The translations under genes were made by a program, and so were the position numbers. The notes under the pieces were generated by a model. It saw only the letters and a program-made list of their open reading frames with translations. It was not told the DNA's origin and did not search any database. Positions 54,155-64,000 of a stretch of DNA of 64,000 nt are shown here, one piece after another. This DNA comes from Entomortierella parvispora (Eukaryota; Mortierellomycota; Mortierellomycetes; Mortierellales; Mortierellaceae): assembly GCA_963573315.1 (NCBI GenBank), contig OY752151.1:496001-560000 (forward strand), written 5' to 3'. Within the stretch, counting starts at the first letter, position 1. Every line of letters starts with the position of its first letter.

Positions 54155-55398
54155 TTAAACTTTGAAACGAGCAAATTTCCTTTTGTGCAACTCTGTGGTG
54201 ACCCCCGCGGCATCAGAGCTGCCATTCCTTCCTCGTTTCTTGATCTCCGCGTCCTTGATATCTTCACATTCGCCGGCCTCCCTGCTCCCCACCACGATCT
54301 CATCGAGAGGCTGGACGATTTGTTCCGCCTCGATTTTCATGTCGAGATGGCGAACAAGTGGGCGGGAGAAGGCCAATCCACTAAACACTCTTAGCCTCTC
54401 CGCACTGGCAAGGAACTCCTGAACGAAGGTGCTGAAAAAGCCAACGACGCCTTCAACGACTAGTTGGTCCATTGTCGGGGACGCACGGAGAAGAGCTCGT
54501 CTGGTGCGGTCGCCTATAATTCCAGAAGGACAAAGGCAAACGCTTCTCCACTCGACCCCTTCCAGGAAGCTTGCCAGGATCTCGTCCGTCACTTGAGGAA
54601 CATCGTGGCTGAGGCCGTGCAGACCTTTAAGTCTCTTATGGATAACCTGGAAAACGGAGGTTGGAGTCTGAACCCATGCTTGCTCGTGGTGGATTTCAAG
54701 GGTTTTCAGGCTTGGACACCTCTCGAGAAAAGTCGCTATTGTTCCCTCTGATGTGACTCCACTCACAGAAAAATGAGCAAGGGAGGGAAGAGTCGGTAGA
54801 TTGTCTGCAGGTCTAAATGCCCAGATGTAGCCATGATCTACCAAACCCGCAGGATCGAAATCTACGGACAACAAGCGAAGTACATCTGACTGGATCCATG
54901 ACAAAGTGCAAATAGACCTCTGGTCTTCTTTCTGGACGGAGCGCAGCCGACAGACACCCGAAAGAGATAAATGCGAGAAATCGTTCTATGGCATTCAAGA
55001 CGATATTCAGCTGCGAGGACTGAGTTGTGCCTTGAGGCGAAGGGAGGGTAAATTCAAGAACTTCCAGCAACTTGGGCCGTTGCTCATACGGGCTTGCGAG
55101 TAGTAGATGGCTGTGGGGCAGTACTTCAACGGTGCTGAAGGACAGTAGTTGGATGAAGTAAGGCTGTCTGACAGTAGGGCCGGTGGAATCGTGCGCACTT
55201 TTGTGGCGTACCGAGAGCGATCTTTTCCCATAGATCTGTAGTCCATAGCCAACACCAACGAACAGAGACAAGACAGCATCTGGCTATATCTGCTTGCCTG
55301 AGATGGAGCGCAATAAAGGATGCGATTTCTAGAAGCAAGTCGATACAAAATGAAACTATGGGGCCAAGAATCAGGACCGCGGGGGACTCTGGAGACAA
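54155..55398 (-). pseudogene. F-box/LRR protein pseudogene
   Basis: The minus strand encodes an F-box near 55340-55230 (LLLEIASFIALHLRQADIAR, then CCLVSVRWCWLWTTDLWEKI). LRR-like sequence follows: LTLPSLAHFSVSG, then LERCPSLKTLEIHHE, to a stop at 54155. At least two frame changes are needed, one after the F-box (about 55200) and one near 54970. There is no ATG for the N-terminal frame. F-box proteins are substrate receptors of SCF ubiquitin ligases, and this family is large in Mortierella-type fungi. Undetected introns could explain part of the disruption, but I found no good splice pair. Confidence 0.55.
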
Positions 55399-55661
55399 GG
55401 CTACTCTAAGAAGGTGTCCGCGATAGTGGCGCTAGTGGCCATGTCCAAGGCAGTGGAGTTGGTGTCCGTGCCTGAAGTGGTGCTGCTAGAGACCAAGTCT
55501 AGTGGTCATATCTGAAGCAGTGAAACTAGTGGCCATATCTGAAGCGGTGGCGCTAGAGATCAAGTTTGAGGTGGTGGAAGCGGTGGCCATACCTGATGTA
55601 GCGGTACTGGCGAAGATGTCTGCATTGGCTGTTCTGGAGGCCAGGTCGCTCGCAGTAGTCA
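55399..55661 (+). repeat. Degenerate short tandem repeat
   Basis: Units of about 36 bp, built on gtggccatatctgaagcggtggcgctagag and variants, recur four to five times from about 55425 to 55640. A related stretch (gagatgctggcgctagtactgg) occurs near 57326, on the 5' side of the second F-box remnant. Confidence 0.6.
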
Positions 55662-57180
55662 TTATAGTTCTAGGACACTAGGTCTCGGTAAGGTTTGGGC
55701 TAGTACTAGTTTGGGCATCTGAGGTGGGATGGTACAGCCTGTACAGACAGAAGACTCAACGCTGAGCTCAATAATGGAGTGGAGAATTAGCCAATTCGAT
55801 CTCATCCATTCCAGTCTATCCATTCCTATCTTATGGGACGTTCTGGATACATCCATGTTGCGCAATTTCTTGAACCTTGGAAGTCGATCTAGGGCCATAC
55901 GTCAACGACAGCAGGATGCAGCGAAGTTGTTCTACTTGCTATCTCCTGAGGAAAGAGTCCTGTTTGTACAGGGCATTCGGGTAACAGGTGACGCTTTGCT
56001 ATAGAAACCATGACCGAAACAAGGTCCTTCGGAGGTGTTAGTTAGCCAGCTGATCACGAATCCTCTGGAGCTCCTCTGTTGCATTACCTTGATGAAAGGC
56101 TACTACGGAGCTAGTAATCCATCCGAACAGATCAGACCGCCGGATCCCATCGAAGATGATTGCACGGTAATCGAGTTCTCAAGAAAGACCAATATATTGA
56201 AGAATCTTGTCTCCCGTTCAGGGTACCATGGGCCATCGGATAAGAGCAGGCTAAATCGCTGAATACCCAACGAATCCGGAAGGAAACCTTAAGGAAATCG
56301 CCTCCGAATCCCAGTACCCTGCATGTCTACGCTCTATTGAGCAGGATTGCTCTCGAAAAGGTCACCGGTGGTGTCCGACGGCGTAAAGGAGAGGCATGGC
56401 CACTCAACGCCTACCAAAAGCAGGTTCATAGTCTCTTAGGTGATGGAGGCTGAGAATGGCCGATCGATTGTGCACTGCCATTGGGACAATAGTGGCAAGC
56501 CGTTGGAGGTCCATAAGGACTGCACATAGGCCAACCTTGCATTCTAAGGCAGATTTCCAGGAAGGTCACAACGAGCTCCCTCCAAGTTTAAGCGACACGG
56601 AAAATGTTCCTGCGATGGTAAAACGGGCAAGAATAACCATTCTGTCCAAATTTCAGTCACCCGTTCTCCATCCAGTCGACAGTAGCGGAGTCCACGAAGA
56701 GAGACGGAAAACATTCGACTCGATACTTGATCCAGTGCATCACATCGCAGAAACGGATCTCGGATCGTTGCCCTTCACGGGGTTCAGTCGTTTTATCCTG
56801 GACAACGACCGGAAGTTGACCTGCCCTTTGATGATTTCCATGATTGTACTCATCTCTTATGCTTGCACACGCCTGCAGTGCCTGGATGACGATGACGGGG
56901 AGAGTCAACTTGAGAGGCTTTGGCTTACCTAGCGGCATTTAGCCTCTGAAAGCAATAACTGACGGTGGACCAATCTTTACGAGTTTCCAAAAGATTTTCG
57001 CTGGTGTAAAGAAGCAAGAGATGTCATCGTAGGAGCAGACCGATGAAAAGCGCCTGCATTGAGGGGAGAGGTGATCTGAATCCGAGTCCAAAGATCTCTG
57101 GACCACAATCAATGCCAGTGAAAGGAGACAAGACTGCATCTGGTGATATCAGCATGAGTCAGGTGTCGCGCAATCAAAGA
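55662..57180 (-). pseudogene. Second, heavily decayed F-box/LRR remnant
   Basis: Reading the minus strand from about 57160, a F-box-like piece (ADITRCSLVSFHWH, then LWSRDLWTRI) is interrupted by a stop. It resembles the F-box of the neighbouring pseudogene. A clear LRR-like C-terminus is open at 55898-55662 (LPRFKKLRNMDVSR, then DRLEWMRSNW). The middle (55900-56940) has no continuous frame on this strand. A 158-codon frame on the plus strand at 56456-56932 overlaps it and is not convincing. I read the whole as one inactivated gene, but two separate fragments are also possible. Confidence 0.4.
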
Positions 57181-57823
57181 TGCAACTTTGGCAGGCAAGA
57201 GGGCCGGTGACTAGGGTTGTGATGGGTCAAAGAAAAGGCTATCCGATGAAGAGGAGGAGAACAGACGGAAGAGACGGAAGCGATTGCTGTACACGCGACG
57301 AAGGGTGATGCTTGCGGCCAAGTCTGAGATGCTGGCGCTAGTACTGGGGACTTGTCTACGATGGCGGTGCTGAAGACCATGTCGCTCGGATGAAGCAAGG
57401 ACAGTGCTGGTCAAAGAGACAAAGGGCTGTTCGCTTCTTTGACCGCACCCGATGGTGAAACTGGCAATGCGACGCCATGAAGGAATGGAGGAGGAATGCG
57501 ATGATTCGCACACACCTTCAGCACGCGTCAAAGGAAGGTGTTTTCATTGTTCCCTCCTTTCTGTATCCATTCATAAGGGTCTACCACCAATTCTGTCTGG
57601 ACAATGTATAGACACGTGAGTTGTCGGACAAGATGGTACCATTTCAGGGCGGGTCATTTCATCAGTACGAGCTTTAACTGCACAAGGAAAACACTCACAG
57701 CGTGAGCTCAATGCCAAGCGTCTGGCTGATTTTCTCCTACAGACAGCTGGCTGGTGAATGGCCGTTACTCTGAATAAATACAATGCTCGCCGGTTTTTTT
57801 ATTTCCAACTTTTTTCCTTCTCC
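57181..57823. other. Intergenic region
   Basis: No gene is recognised. This is the 3' flank of the large PH-domain gene. The minus-strand frames at 57174-57531 are chance open frames with Ser/Arg-rich composition. Confidence 0.45.
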
Positions 57824-60800
57824 TCAAGCGACCGCGGCCTTTTGTGCTCGGAGTTCTTCCAGTTCGCGTTGAAGGGCGTCACACTCGTTCCGAAGCGCCT
57901 CCTTCTTGGCCACCAGATCTTCAACCTCGATCTCTGTCCGCGCCTTCCTCTTGTACAAAGCCTCCAGTTGATCATGAAGCCATTCCATAGACAGTTCTTG
58001 AGTTTCTGAACTTGATCGCCCAATAGAGGTCGTCTCGCTGAGAACCTTTTTCTTGGGTTTCAACCGTGGGTGTAGCTCATCGTCGTCCGTTCCCTCGCCT
58101 GTTCGGTCTTCTTCTGCAAAGGCTAGCTCTCCTGATGATCGTCGAGGCATGTTGTGACTAGATTCTACTCCCAGGAGAGAGGAGCTGCTCTTGGTGCTTC
58201 CGTTTGAGGAAGATGAGCGGGGGATGGCCGCTACTATCGAAGACTCTACGCTTGTCGTTGCCATGGAGGTTGACCGCCTAGGTTGATACAGGTACTTGAA
58301 GAGGCCACTACTGCTTCCATTTGGCTGTCTATTACCGCCATCCAGGCTGGGGTCTTGGGGAGATATGGGGCCACTGCGGCTCCCGCCATCCATAGACCCA
58401 GCACGAGGGAGAGATCCATTGGTCAAGGATGTTGAGGAGCCTGTGGGAGTCAACGTGGAGATGCGTCTGGTCATGACTTCCTCTATCGTTTCCTTGACTT
58501 CCATGGCAAGCATCGCCCGTCCTTCTTCTGCTTCCTTCTTTCTCAGGAGAGTGCCTCCGCGCCGAAGACCCATCATCTTTGCCATATCCCGCATCATCCG
58601 CTCGACACCTGTGAGATTGTCCGACATTTCGGAAAAGGTGGCCATCTGCACCCGAGTAAACATCTCAAGTTGGTCCTGAATCACTTCACGGATCAATTTC
58701 TCGTCCAATGGTGCTTGCGCGGTTGTTGCTGCGGCGGTGGATATGGACTCTGGCACATTTGCCAAATCGGCATCGTCCAGAGACGATGGTGTTGGGTCCA
58801 TTACATCGCTTTCCCTAGGTTCAACCGTGACGGAGCTCATCTCTGCAGGATGCGAGAACGTTGTCGAAGCTGGGTGGAGGGCCATTTCCTGTAGCAAATC
58901 ACGAAGATTTTCAGTCTGTCGACTCGAGTGTGTCACGATCCAGTCCCTCATATCTCGCAACTCTTCCTGGACTGCTCCCTGTCTTGAAGAGTCCAGGGCT
59001 TGGGTTTCCTGAATCGAAGATTGCAAATGATTCATCTTTTCCAAGAGTTCGTCCCTCTGGTCGTTCATCGAGTTCTCTGAACGATCTGCCTCCTGTACGA
59101 TCAAGTCCTTGAGCCTATCGAACGGTTCAGTCGGCCACTGCGATGCACTGCTATCTTCACGATCCCCTTGAGATTGTGAGACGAGTGACGTTCTCTTGGA
59201 ACTAATAGTTGCAGAGCCAGACCGCTTCACCCCCTCCATTCCTTGAGACCGGGCTAGCTCTTCTTCTTCTTCGTCATCGTCATCTGCATCTAAGAGCTCA
59301 AAAACCTTGGCTAAAAGCTCCTTATTTCCCTTCTCATACCGGGCCAGTTGCTCATCGATTACAGAGGTCATCCGAACATCCATTCGATCCAGTATCTCGG
59401 CAATTCGATCAGATGTGGACTGCAGTCCCAGCGACTGACCTGGTAACCTGTCTCTAGATGCAGAAGCCGAACTACCAGTACTATTGCTGGACCTAAGAGA
59501 AGCACGCCACAGTGCCGGGGATTCGACATCTAGAGGGGACGATACTGCAGATCCTGGGACAGAGGGCAATTGCTGCATCGAGTTTTGTGAGCCCGAGCGA
59601 GAATGAGGTAACGCCATGGCAGAGGATCCCTCAATGCTGTTACTCCTAGCTACTGAAAGCGAGGTCGCTACTCGAGGACGAGATGTCGGGGCGGAAGTCA
59701 TAGCGGCTGTACTAGTCTCTTGGAGTCGTCGTTGCTGTTCATCGAGTTGCCGCTTCATCTCTGAGAGCTGGTCTGAGAGCTCATAGATCCTGTTGGACTG
59801 GTCTTGGACGGATGGAATAACCTGCAGATCGAGTCGATTCAACACCTCAACCAAGGTAAGGTCATCACTGTCTTGGTGTTTGGTCGGGAGATGGACACTG
59901 CTTTCATGCAGGTCTTCAGGAGGATCTTCCAAGGTTTTCGAACTCTCGGTTGCCTCTTCCGACTCGTTGAGTTCCACTATGGACATGCTGGCTCTGTCCT
60001 CGGTTCCAGCAATTCGCCTTAAAAGGTGCATTTGCTGGTTCATCTTCTTGTCCATCTGTTCCATGTGCTCCTGTACTGCTATCATCCTACCATCGTCCAC
60101 ATTGGTTTCCCTGCTCTTGTCATACTGCAAATCTTGGTATGCCATCATACGACACTGGGCCGTGTTTACAAACTCGAGCAAAAGTAAAAGCTGATCCAGC
60201 TTGGAAACAACCGAGTGTGAATCATAAGAGCGAAAGTCTTCATCGTGATCGTATCCATCTGCCCTCACTGTTGAATCTCCTTCTTGGTTTGAAAAGGACA
60301 GGCCATCCTCAAATAAGCGGGCCATTCCAGCTATCTTGGAGTGCTTTCCTGAGAGTCCTCCAGATGCACCTATCCCTGCAACCAACGAGCTTGAGCTCGG
60401 TATCTGGATTCGTCCTGAAAGCGGTGAAATAGGATGCAAACTTGAAGAATTGTTGTTTGAGCGGTGGAACAGGCTCCTTGATCCACTGTCAATGGTGTGG
60501 TAATATGCTGGTCCATTTCCTCCAGTGGAAGAATGTACCAACGTGCTTGCTGACCGCTGAAGTAACGAAAGCCCAGCCGCAGTGGCGCCACCGCCTCCTC
60601 CTCCCTGTCCCCCTTGAGAGGCTGCACTCAGTCTCCTATACGAACCATTTCTGTGCTGTCCTAACAGTCCTTGGAGTTGTGGTTGTTGTTGACCTTGTAC
60701 GGCCTGCACATTTTCTAGCTGTCCTGTAATTTCAGATAATTTGGATCGAATCTCTGAAAGGGCCGAGATGTCCCTCTGATGCGCACTCGGATCCGTGGCA

Positions 60801-63800
60801 GAGAGCTGCATCACGTCGATAATCTCATCCTTGAGTTCTTCAAACTCTTGGCGTTGATTGTGCGTCGCTTCTTTGATCTCACCCAGTTTGCCTACAAGGA
60901 CTGCCGATACCTGATTCAAAAGAGCTGTCATCGCCTGAAGTGATTCCTCTTGCTTAATCGAAAGATGGTCAAACTCTGGCAGTATCGTGTCCCGTAACTT
61001 TTGAGTCAACTCGACTGATCCTGCAATCGTGGTGCTTGTCGTTGTCGTTGGTTGCTGGTTCGGGAACAAGAAGGAGGATAGAGACTCTGGTAGAACCAAT
61101 GAAAGAGTTGGTGGCCCGTCCGGTGCAGTTGGCAATTGACTCTTCTCCTTAGCCAAGACGGGCTGGGAAGCAGCAGCTGGCTCTTTTCGAATAGATGGCG
61201 TTTTCGGTGTAGATGTCTCTGATTCTTTTGCAACGCTTGGTTCCATGTTTGTCGCCTGTGATTCGTGTGGCTCTGGAGAAGAGTTTGCGTTCGGCGTAGA
61301 TTGCCTAGACAGGTGTATTGAGTCCTGAGCGTTGGCGTTCCCAGAGGCTTTACGAAGCAATTCTTGGCCTTTTTGCTGAATCTGGACTAGATCCTCCCTG
61401 TAGAATGTATCGGCCGCGCCAGGCAAAGGCTGGTCCGGAAGACAAGGCACAAATGAATAAATCGGCAATTTGAGCAGTCCCTTCAAGGTCTCGCTGGTTT
61501 CCTCGTAGAATCGACGACCACTTTCAGTATTGTTGAGATCGGATCGTTCCAGTATCCGCTTTAGTCTCTTGGAGCTTTCCTCCAAAAGCAGCAGAGTCTC
61601 TATGTACTTGTCTCGTAACTGCATGATATATACCCCGATCCCAGGAGACGAGAGAGGCGGATGAGATGAGGGGCTTGTTGCACCCATGGACAGTCTTCGA
61701 TCTTTAACTGTTGAAGGTGAGGCCACGATCCTTGGGGATGTTGGTGAAGAAGTGGAGGTGGAGGATGACGACTTTGCGGCAGCCATGTGCTGATCCAAAA
61801 CGAGCAGGACCCTCTTGATCTCTGAACTTCTAGTATCGAGGTTCACAGTCAAGCCCACAAGAATCGATTTTATCATCTTTTGCGAAGGTCCATTAAGGCC
61901 TAGCTCCCCCATGTGGACCTTTAAGCACTCGAGATGGCTCTTGATCACCTCGTTTACCTGGTCCGCTCCAGTGTCCAGATGAATTTTCGCGCGGTCCACC
62001 AGTTCTTGTACAGTTCTAGCTGTTTTCATGACCCGCTCCAGAAGTTGGTCCCGAACTGCGTAATGCTGGTTAACTGTCACCTTGGCAGCAGCCCTCCATG
62101 CCTCCAGCTGGACCACAAGGGATTCGACGCGTTTTCGTTCCAGCTCGAGTTCACGCTGTGTAAGCTGGTTTTCTCTTGAAACCAGATCCTGCTGTACTAG
62201 TTGGAGATGCTCCTCCAGTGTCGCCTTTTCTGTGGAGAGTGCAGTGTGGGCATACTCAAGAGAATTGTTTCGGTGGCGGATCGTGTTCAATTTGGCTTCC
62301 AGTTTGAGCAGAGAAGCCCCTACCACCTTGGCCATAAGGGAGTTCAGAGCATCGATCCACCCAGTCCTCTCAGTCATAGTGTCGGTGGCGAACCACGTTT
62401 CCTCTTTCCGAGTCACTACTTTGAATTCGAAACGCCCTGTTCCTTTGGTGTCAAATGCTTTGACCTGAACCTCGTAACATTCAGACATGTCTATAGTCTT
62501 GATAGGGAACAAGTGCTGTCATGTAGAGCCAATGGGCTTTCTGTCAGTTCTGTTCCTCTTCTCCAACATGCCCTGCATAAATTTGATAATTGTTACCTCG
62601 TTGTCTTTGAAAAGGGTGAGTACACCAGGATGAGCATCGCCGCGGTATCTTCCGATAGCGTAGCAGCGTTTCCATGTCTATGAGGTTGATAATGGATTAT
62701 ACATCGGTCAGCGAACAAGCACGCTACCTTCTTTTCATGAAAAGTCAGGTGAAGAAATTGGCGCATGTCCATTAGCGACTCGACCCACGTACCAGCAGAT
62801 TGCCTCGCCTCCAAAGCCATCCCTCCTTTGCTACCTATTCCATTAAGAAGAAATAACGTGTATACACACAGTGACGTATTGGTAATTAGTTTCCTTCTTC
62901 ATTCTTACATGCTTTCGAGCAGTTCTTTGTCTAATGTTCTGAAGTACCTGCAATTGCATTCCAAGGGTTCCTGTGCCCGGAGATGCACTCCCAGAGGCGT
63001 CACCAGACCTGAGTGTGGCGGGACTAAACTGCTGTATGCTCCCCGTGTCGCTGTATGTACTCTCTCTCCGTGATCGAGTCTCTGGGGTGTCTCCAGATCC
63101 TCCTGTCGATGACTCCTGGTTCGCCATTAGCGGCCCCCTTCGAGCAAATCGTGCGGAATTGGATCCTGGCTCTTCTGAAGTGATGGCGATTCCTACACTT
63201 CCCTGGTTATTGTTCTTTACTGGGTACTGGCGAACGGGCGGATACTGCTGCTGCTGTGGAGGTGTGGGTGCTGCTGATCCTCCAGTAGTTGGATTAATAT
63301 ACGAGCTTCTTGCGCCTTGCACCATCGTAGGTCTTTGCGGGGGCTGCGCTCCAGGACCAAGAGTATTAAATGAGGAAGAGAGCGCGGCGGTAGCGGAAAT
63401 TGGTCGAAGAGAAGCCGAGGTTGTTGTTGTAGTTGCTGTTGTTGCTGAGTTGGTAGTTGGGGGCGGGATGTAGTTCATTATCATGGTTGGAGAGATGGGT
63501 CTCGTTAAGGCTGCATGGTAGGCAGATGCTTCTTCCGGAGACATTCCCGGGGACTGTGAGGACGACTGTTGCTGCAGTTGTTGTTGATTCAGGAGCTGTT
63601 GACTCTTCTTTCCGCTCAAGACCGTGCTTCCGATTGAATAGGCGGTCGAGGTTGTGGATGCGGTCGTCGGAGCCTTTGGCTGTACCCACGAGGAGTAGTT
63701 TCGGCTGTTTGCACCATAACCGAGACTGTGCTTACTGCTGTTACTACCTGCTGCACTGTTACTATTGCCGTTCATTGTTGATATCGAAGCATTGGAGGGT

Positions 63801-64000
63801 TGACTGATATGAATGTTGACTCGCGACGACCGCGCGGAATTAGAGCCCGGTGTTTGAAGAGAGCCGCTGCTGTTGGTGCTACCGCTTGTCTGGTACAGTC
63901 CAGCCTGCAAACTGCTGCTATTAAAGGAGCTCGCTGGCACGGATGCATCCATGGGGTGCTGCAGCTGGTATTGTTGCTGATGTTGCTGCTCGTGACCTGG
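57824..64000 (-). CDS. Very large PH-domain coiled-coil protein, 5' end beyond window
   Basis: Four exons on the minus strand: 64000-62909 (continuing past the edge), 62834-62793, 62677-62597 and 62515-57824. All joins are phase 0 and give 1,968 residues in the window. The N-terminal 360 residues are Ser/Thr/Gln/Asn-rich and disordered. A PH domain is assembled across the junctions: KEGWLWRRGNLL, TWKRCYAIG, GVLTLFKDNE, YEVQVKAFDTKGTGRFEFKV, and WIDAL at the terminal helix. It probably binds phosphoinositides and tethers the protein to membrane. Then come a Gln/Glu-rich coiled coil (EEHLQLVQQDLVSRENQLTQ), long Ser-rich linkers with several more heptad regions, and a final strong coiled coil ending in LREL-type repeats. 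It looks like a cortical scaffold, for example in polarity or nuclear positioning. No named orthologue is recognised. An ATG at 63952 is available but the frame is open to the edge. Confidence 0.85.

Noticed and set aside
56456..56932. 158-codon plus-strand frame
   Set aside because: It lies across the decayed F-box region, has no recognised domain, and the opposite strand carries clear F-box and LRR remnants on both sides.
1..64000. tRNA, rRNA, CRISPR, bacterial operon features
   Set aside because: None was seen by eye. The window is fungal nuclear DNA, so CRISPR arrays, ribosome binding sites and operators are not expected. A tRNAscan or Infernal run would be the decisive check for small RNA genes.

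Overview
The window looks like nuclear DNA of an early-diverging (zygomycete-grade) fungus, most likely of the Mortierella group. Most introns are short with GTAAGT-type donors. The gene content is fungal (sterol C24-methyltransferase, tandem chitin deacetylases, aquaglyceroporin, Pet127, CotH-type protein), and it includes families expanded in Mortierellomycota and Glomeromycota (Crinkler-like proteins, F-box/LRR proteins, a DIRS retrotransposon). The organism is inferred from family content; no rRNA or other marker is present.

Layout. 1-5.2 kb: the 3' end of an unknown gene, a Ser/Pro-rich coiled-coil protein, and a UFD1-like protein with zinc fingers and an AZUL domain. 5.3-14.7 kb: an agmatine deiminase, then two FAD-dependent monooxygenase paralogues pointing away from each other. 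Between them lies the most unusual locus of the window, a small secreted-peptide gene (9610-11053) whose middle is a tandem array of about 93-bp introns separated by single 3-nt microexons. 15.2-16.3 kb: aquaglyceroporin. 18.3-26.8 kb: a roughly 4-kb tandem segmental duplication carrying two GPI-type chitin deacetylases. 27.5-35.7 kb: a decayed unknown gene, a six-exon Crinkler-like protein with a PD-(D/E)XK-like core, four copies of a 230-bp satellite, a frameshifted Crinkler N-terminus, and a CotH-type protein. 36.2-40.5 kb: a structurally complete DIRS retrotransposon. 41.0-42.9 kb: ERG6. 45.5-50.5 kb: an SHPRH-like SNF2/RING gene with one in-frame stop and a lost RING ligand. 50.7-54.1 kb: PET127. 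54.1-57.2 kb: F-box/LRR pseudogenes. 57.8-64.0 kb: a very large PH-domain coiled-coil protein running off the right edge.

The clearest functional themes are cell wall and surface (chitin deacetylases, CotH, aquaglyceroporin, secreted peptide), ubiquitin pathways (UFD1-like, SHPRH-like, F-box remnants), and fast-evolving accessory DNA (Crinkler-like genes, satellite, DIRS element). The candidate new system is the microexon-array gene. The spliced reading frame stays open from the signal peptide, through every microexon, into two downstream exons. Because each microexon is one codon long and none of the junctions can make a stop, any subset can be skipped without breaking the frame.
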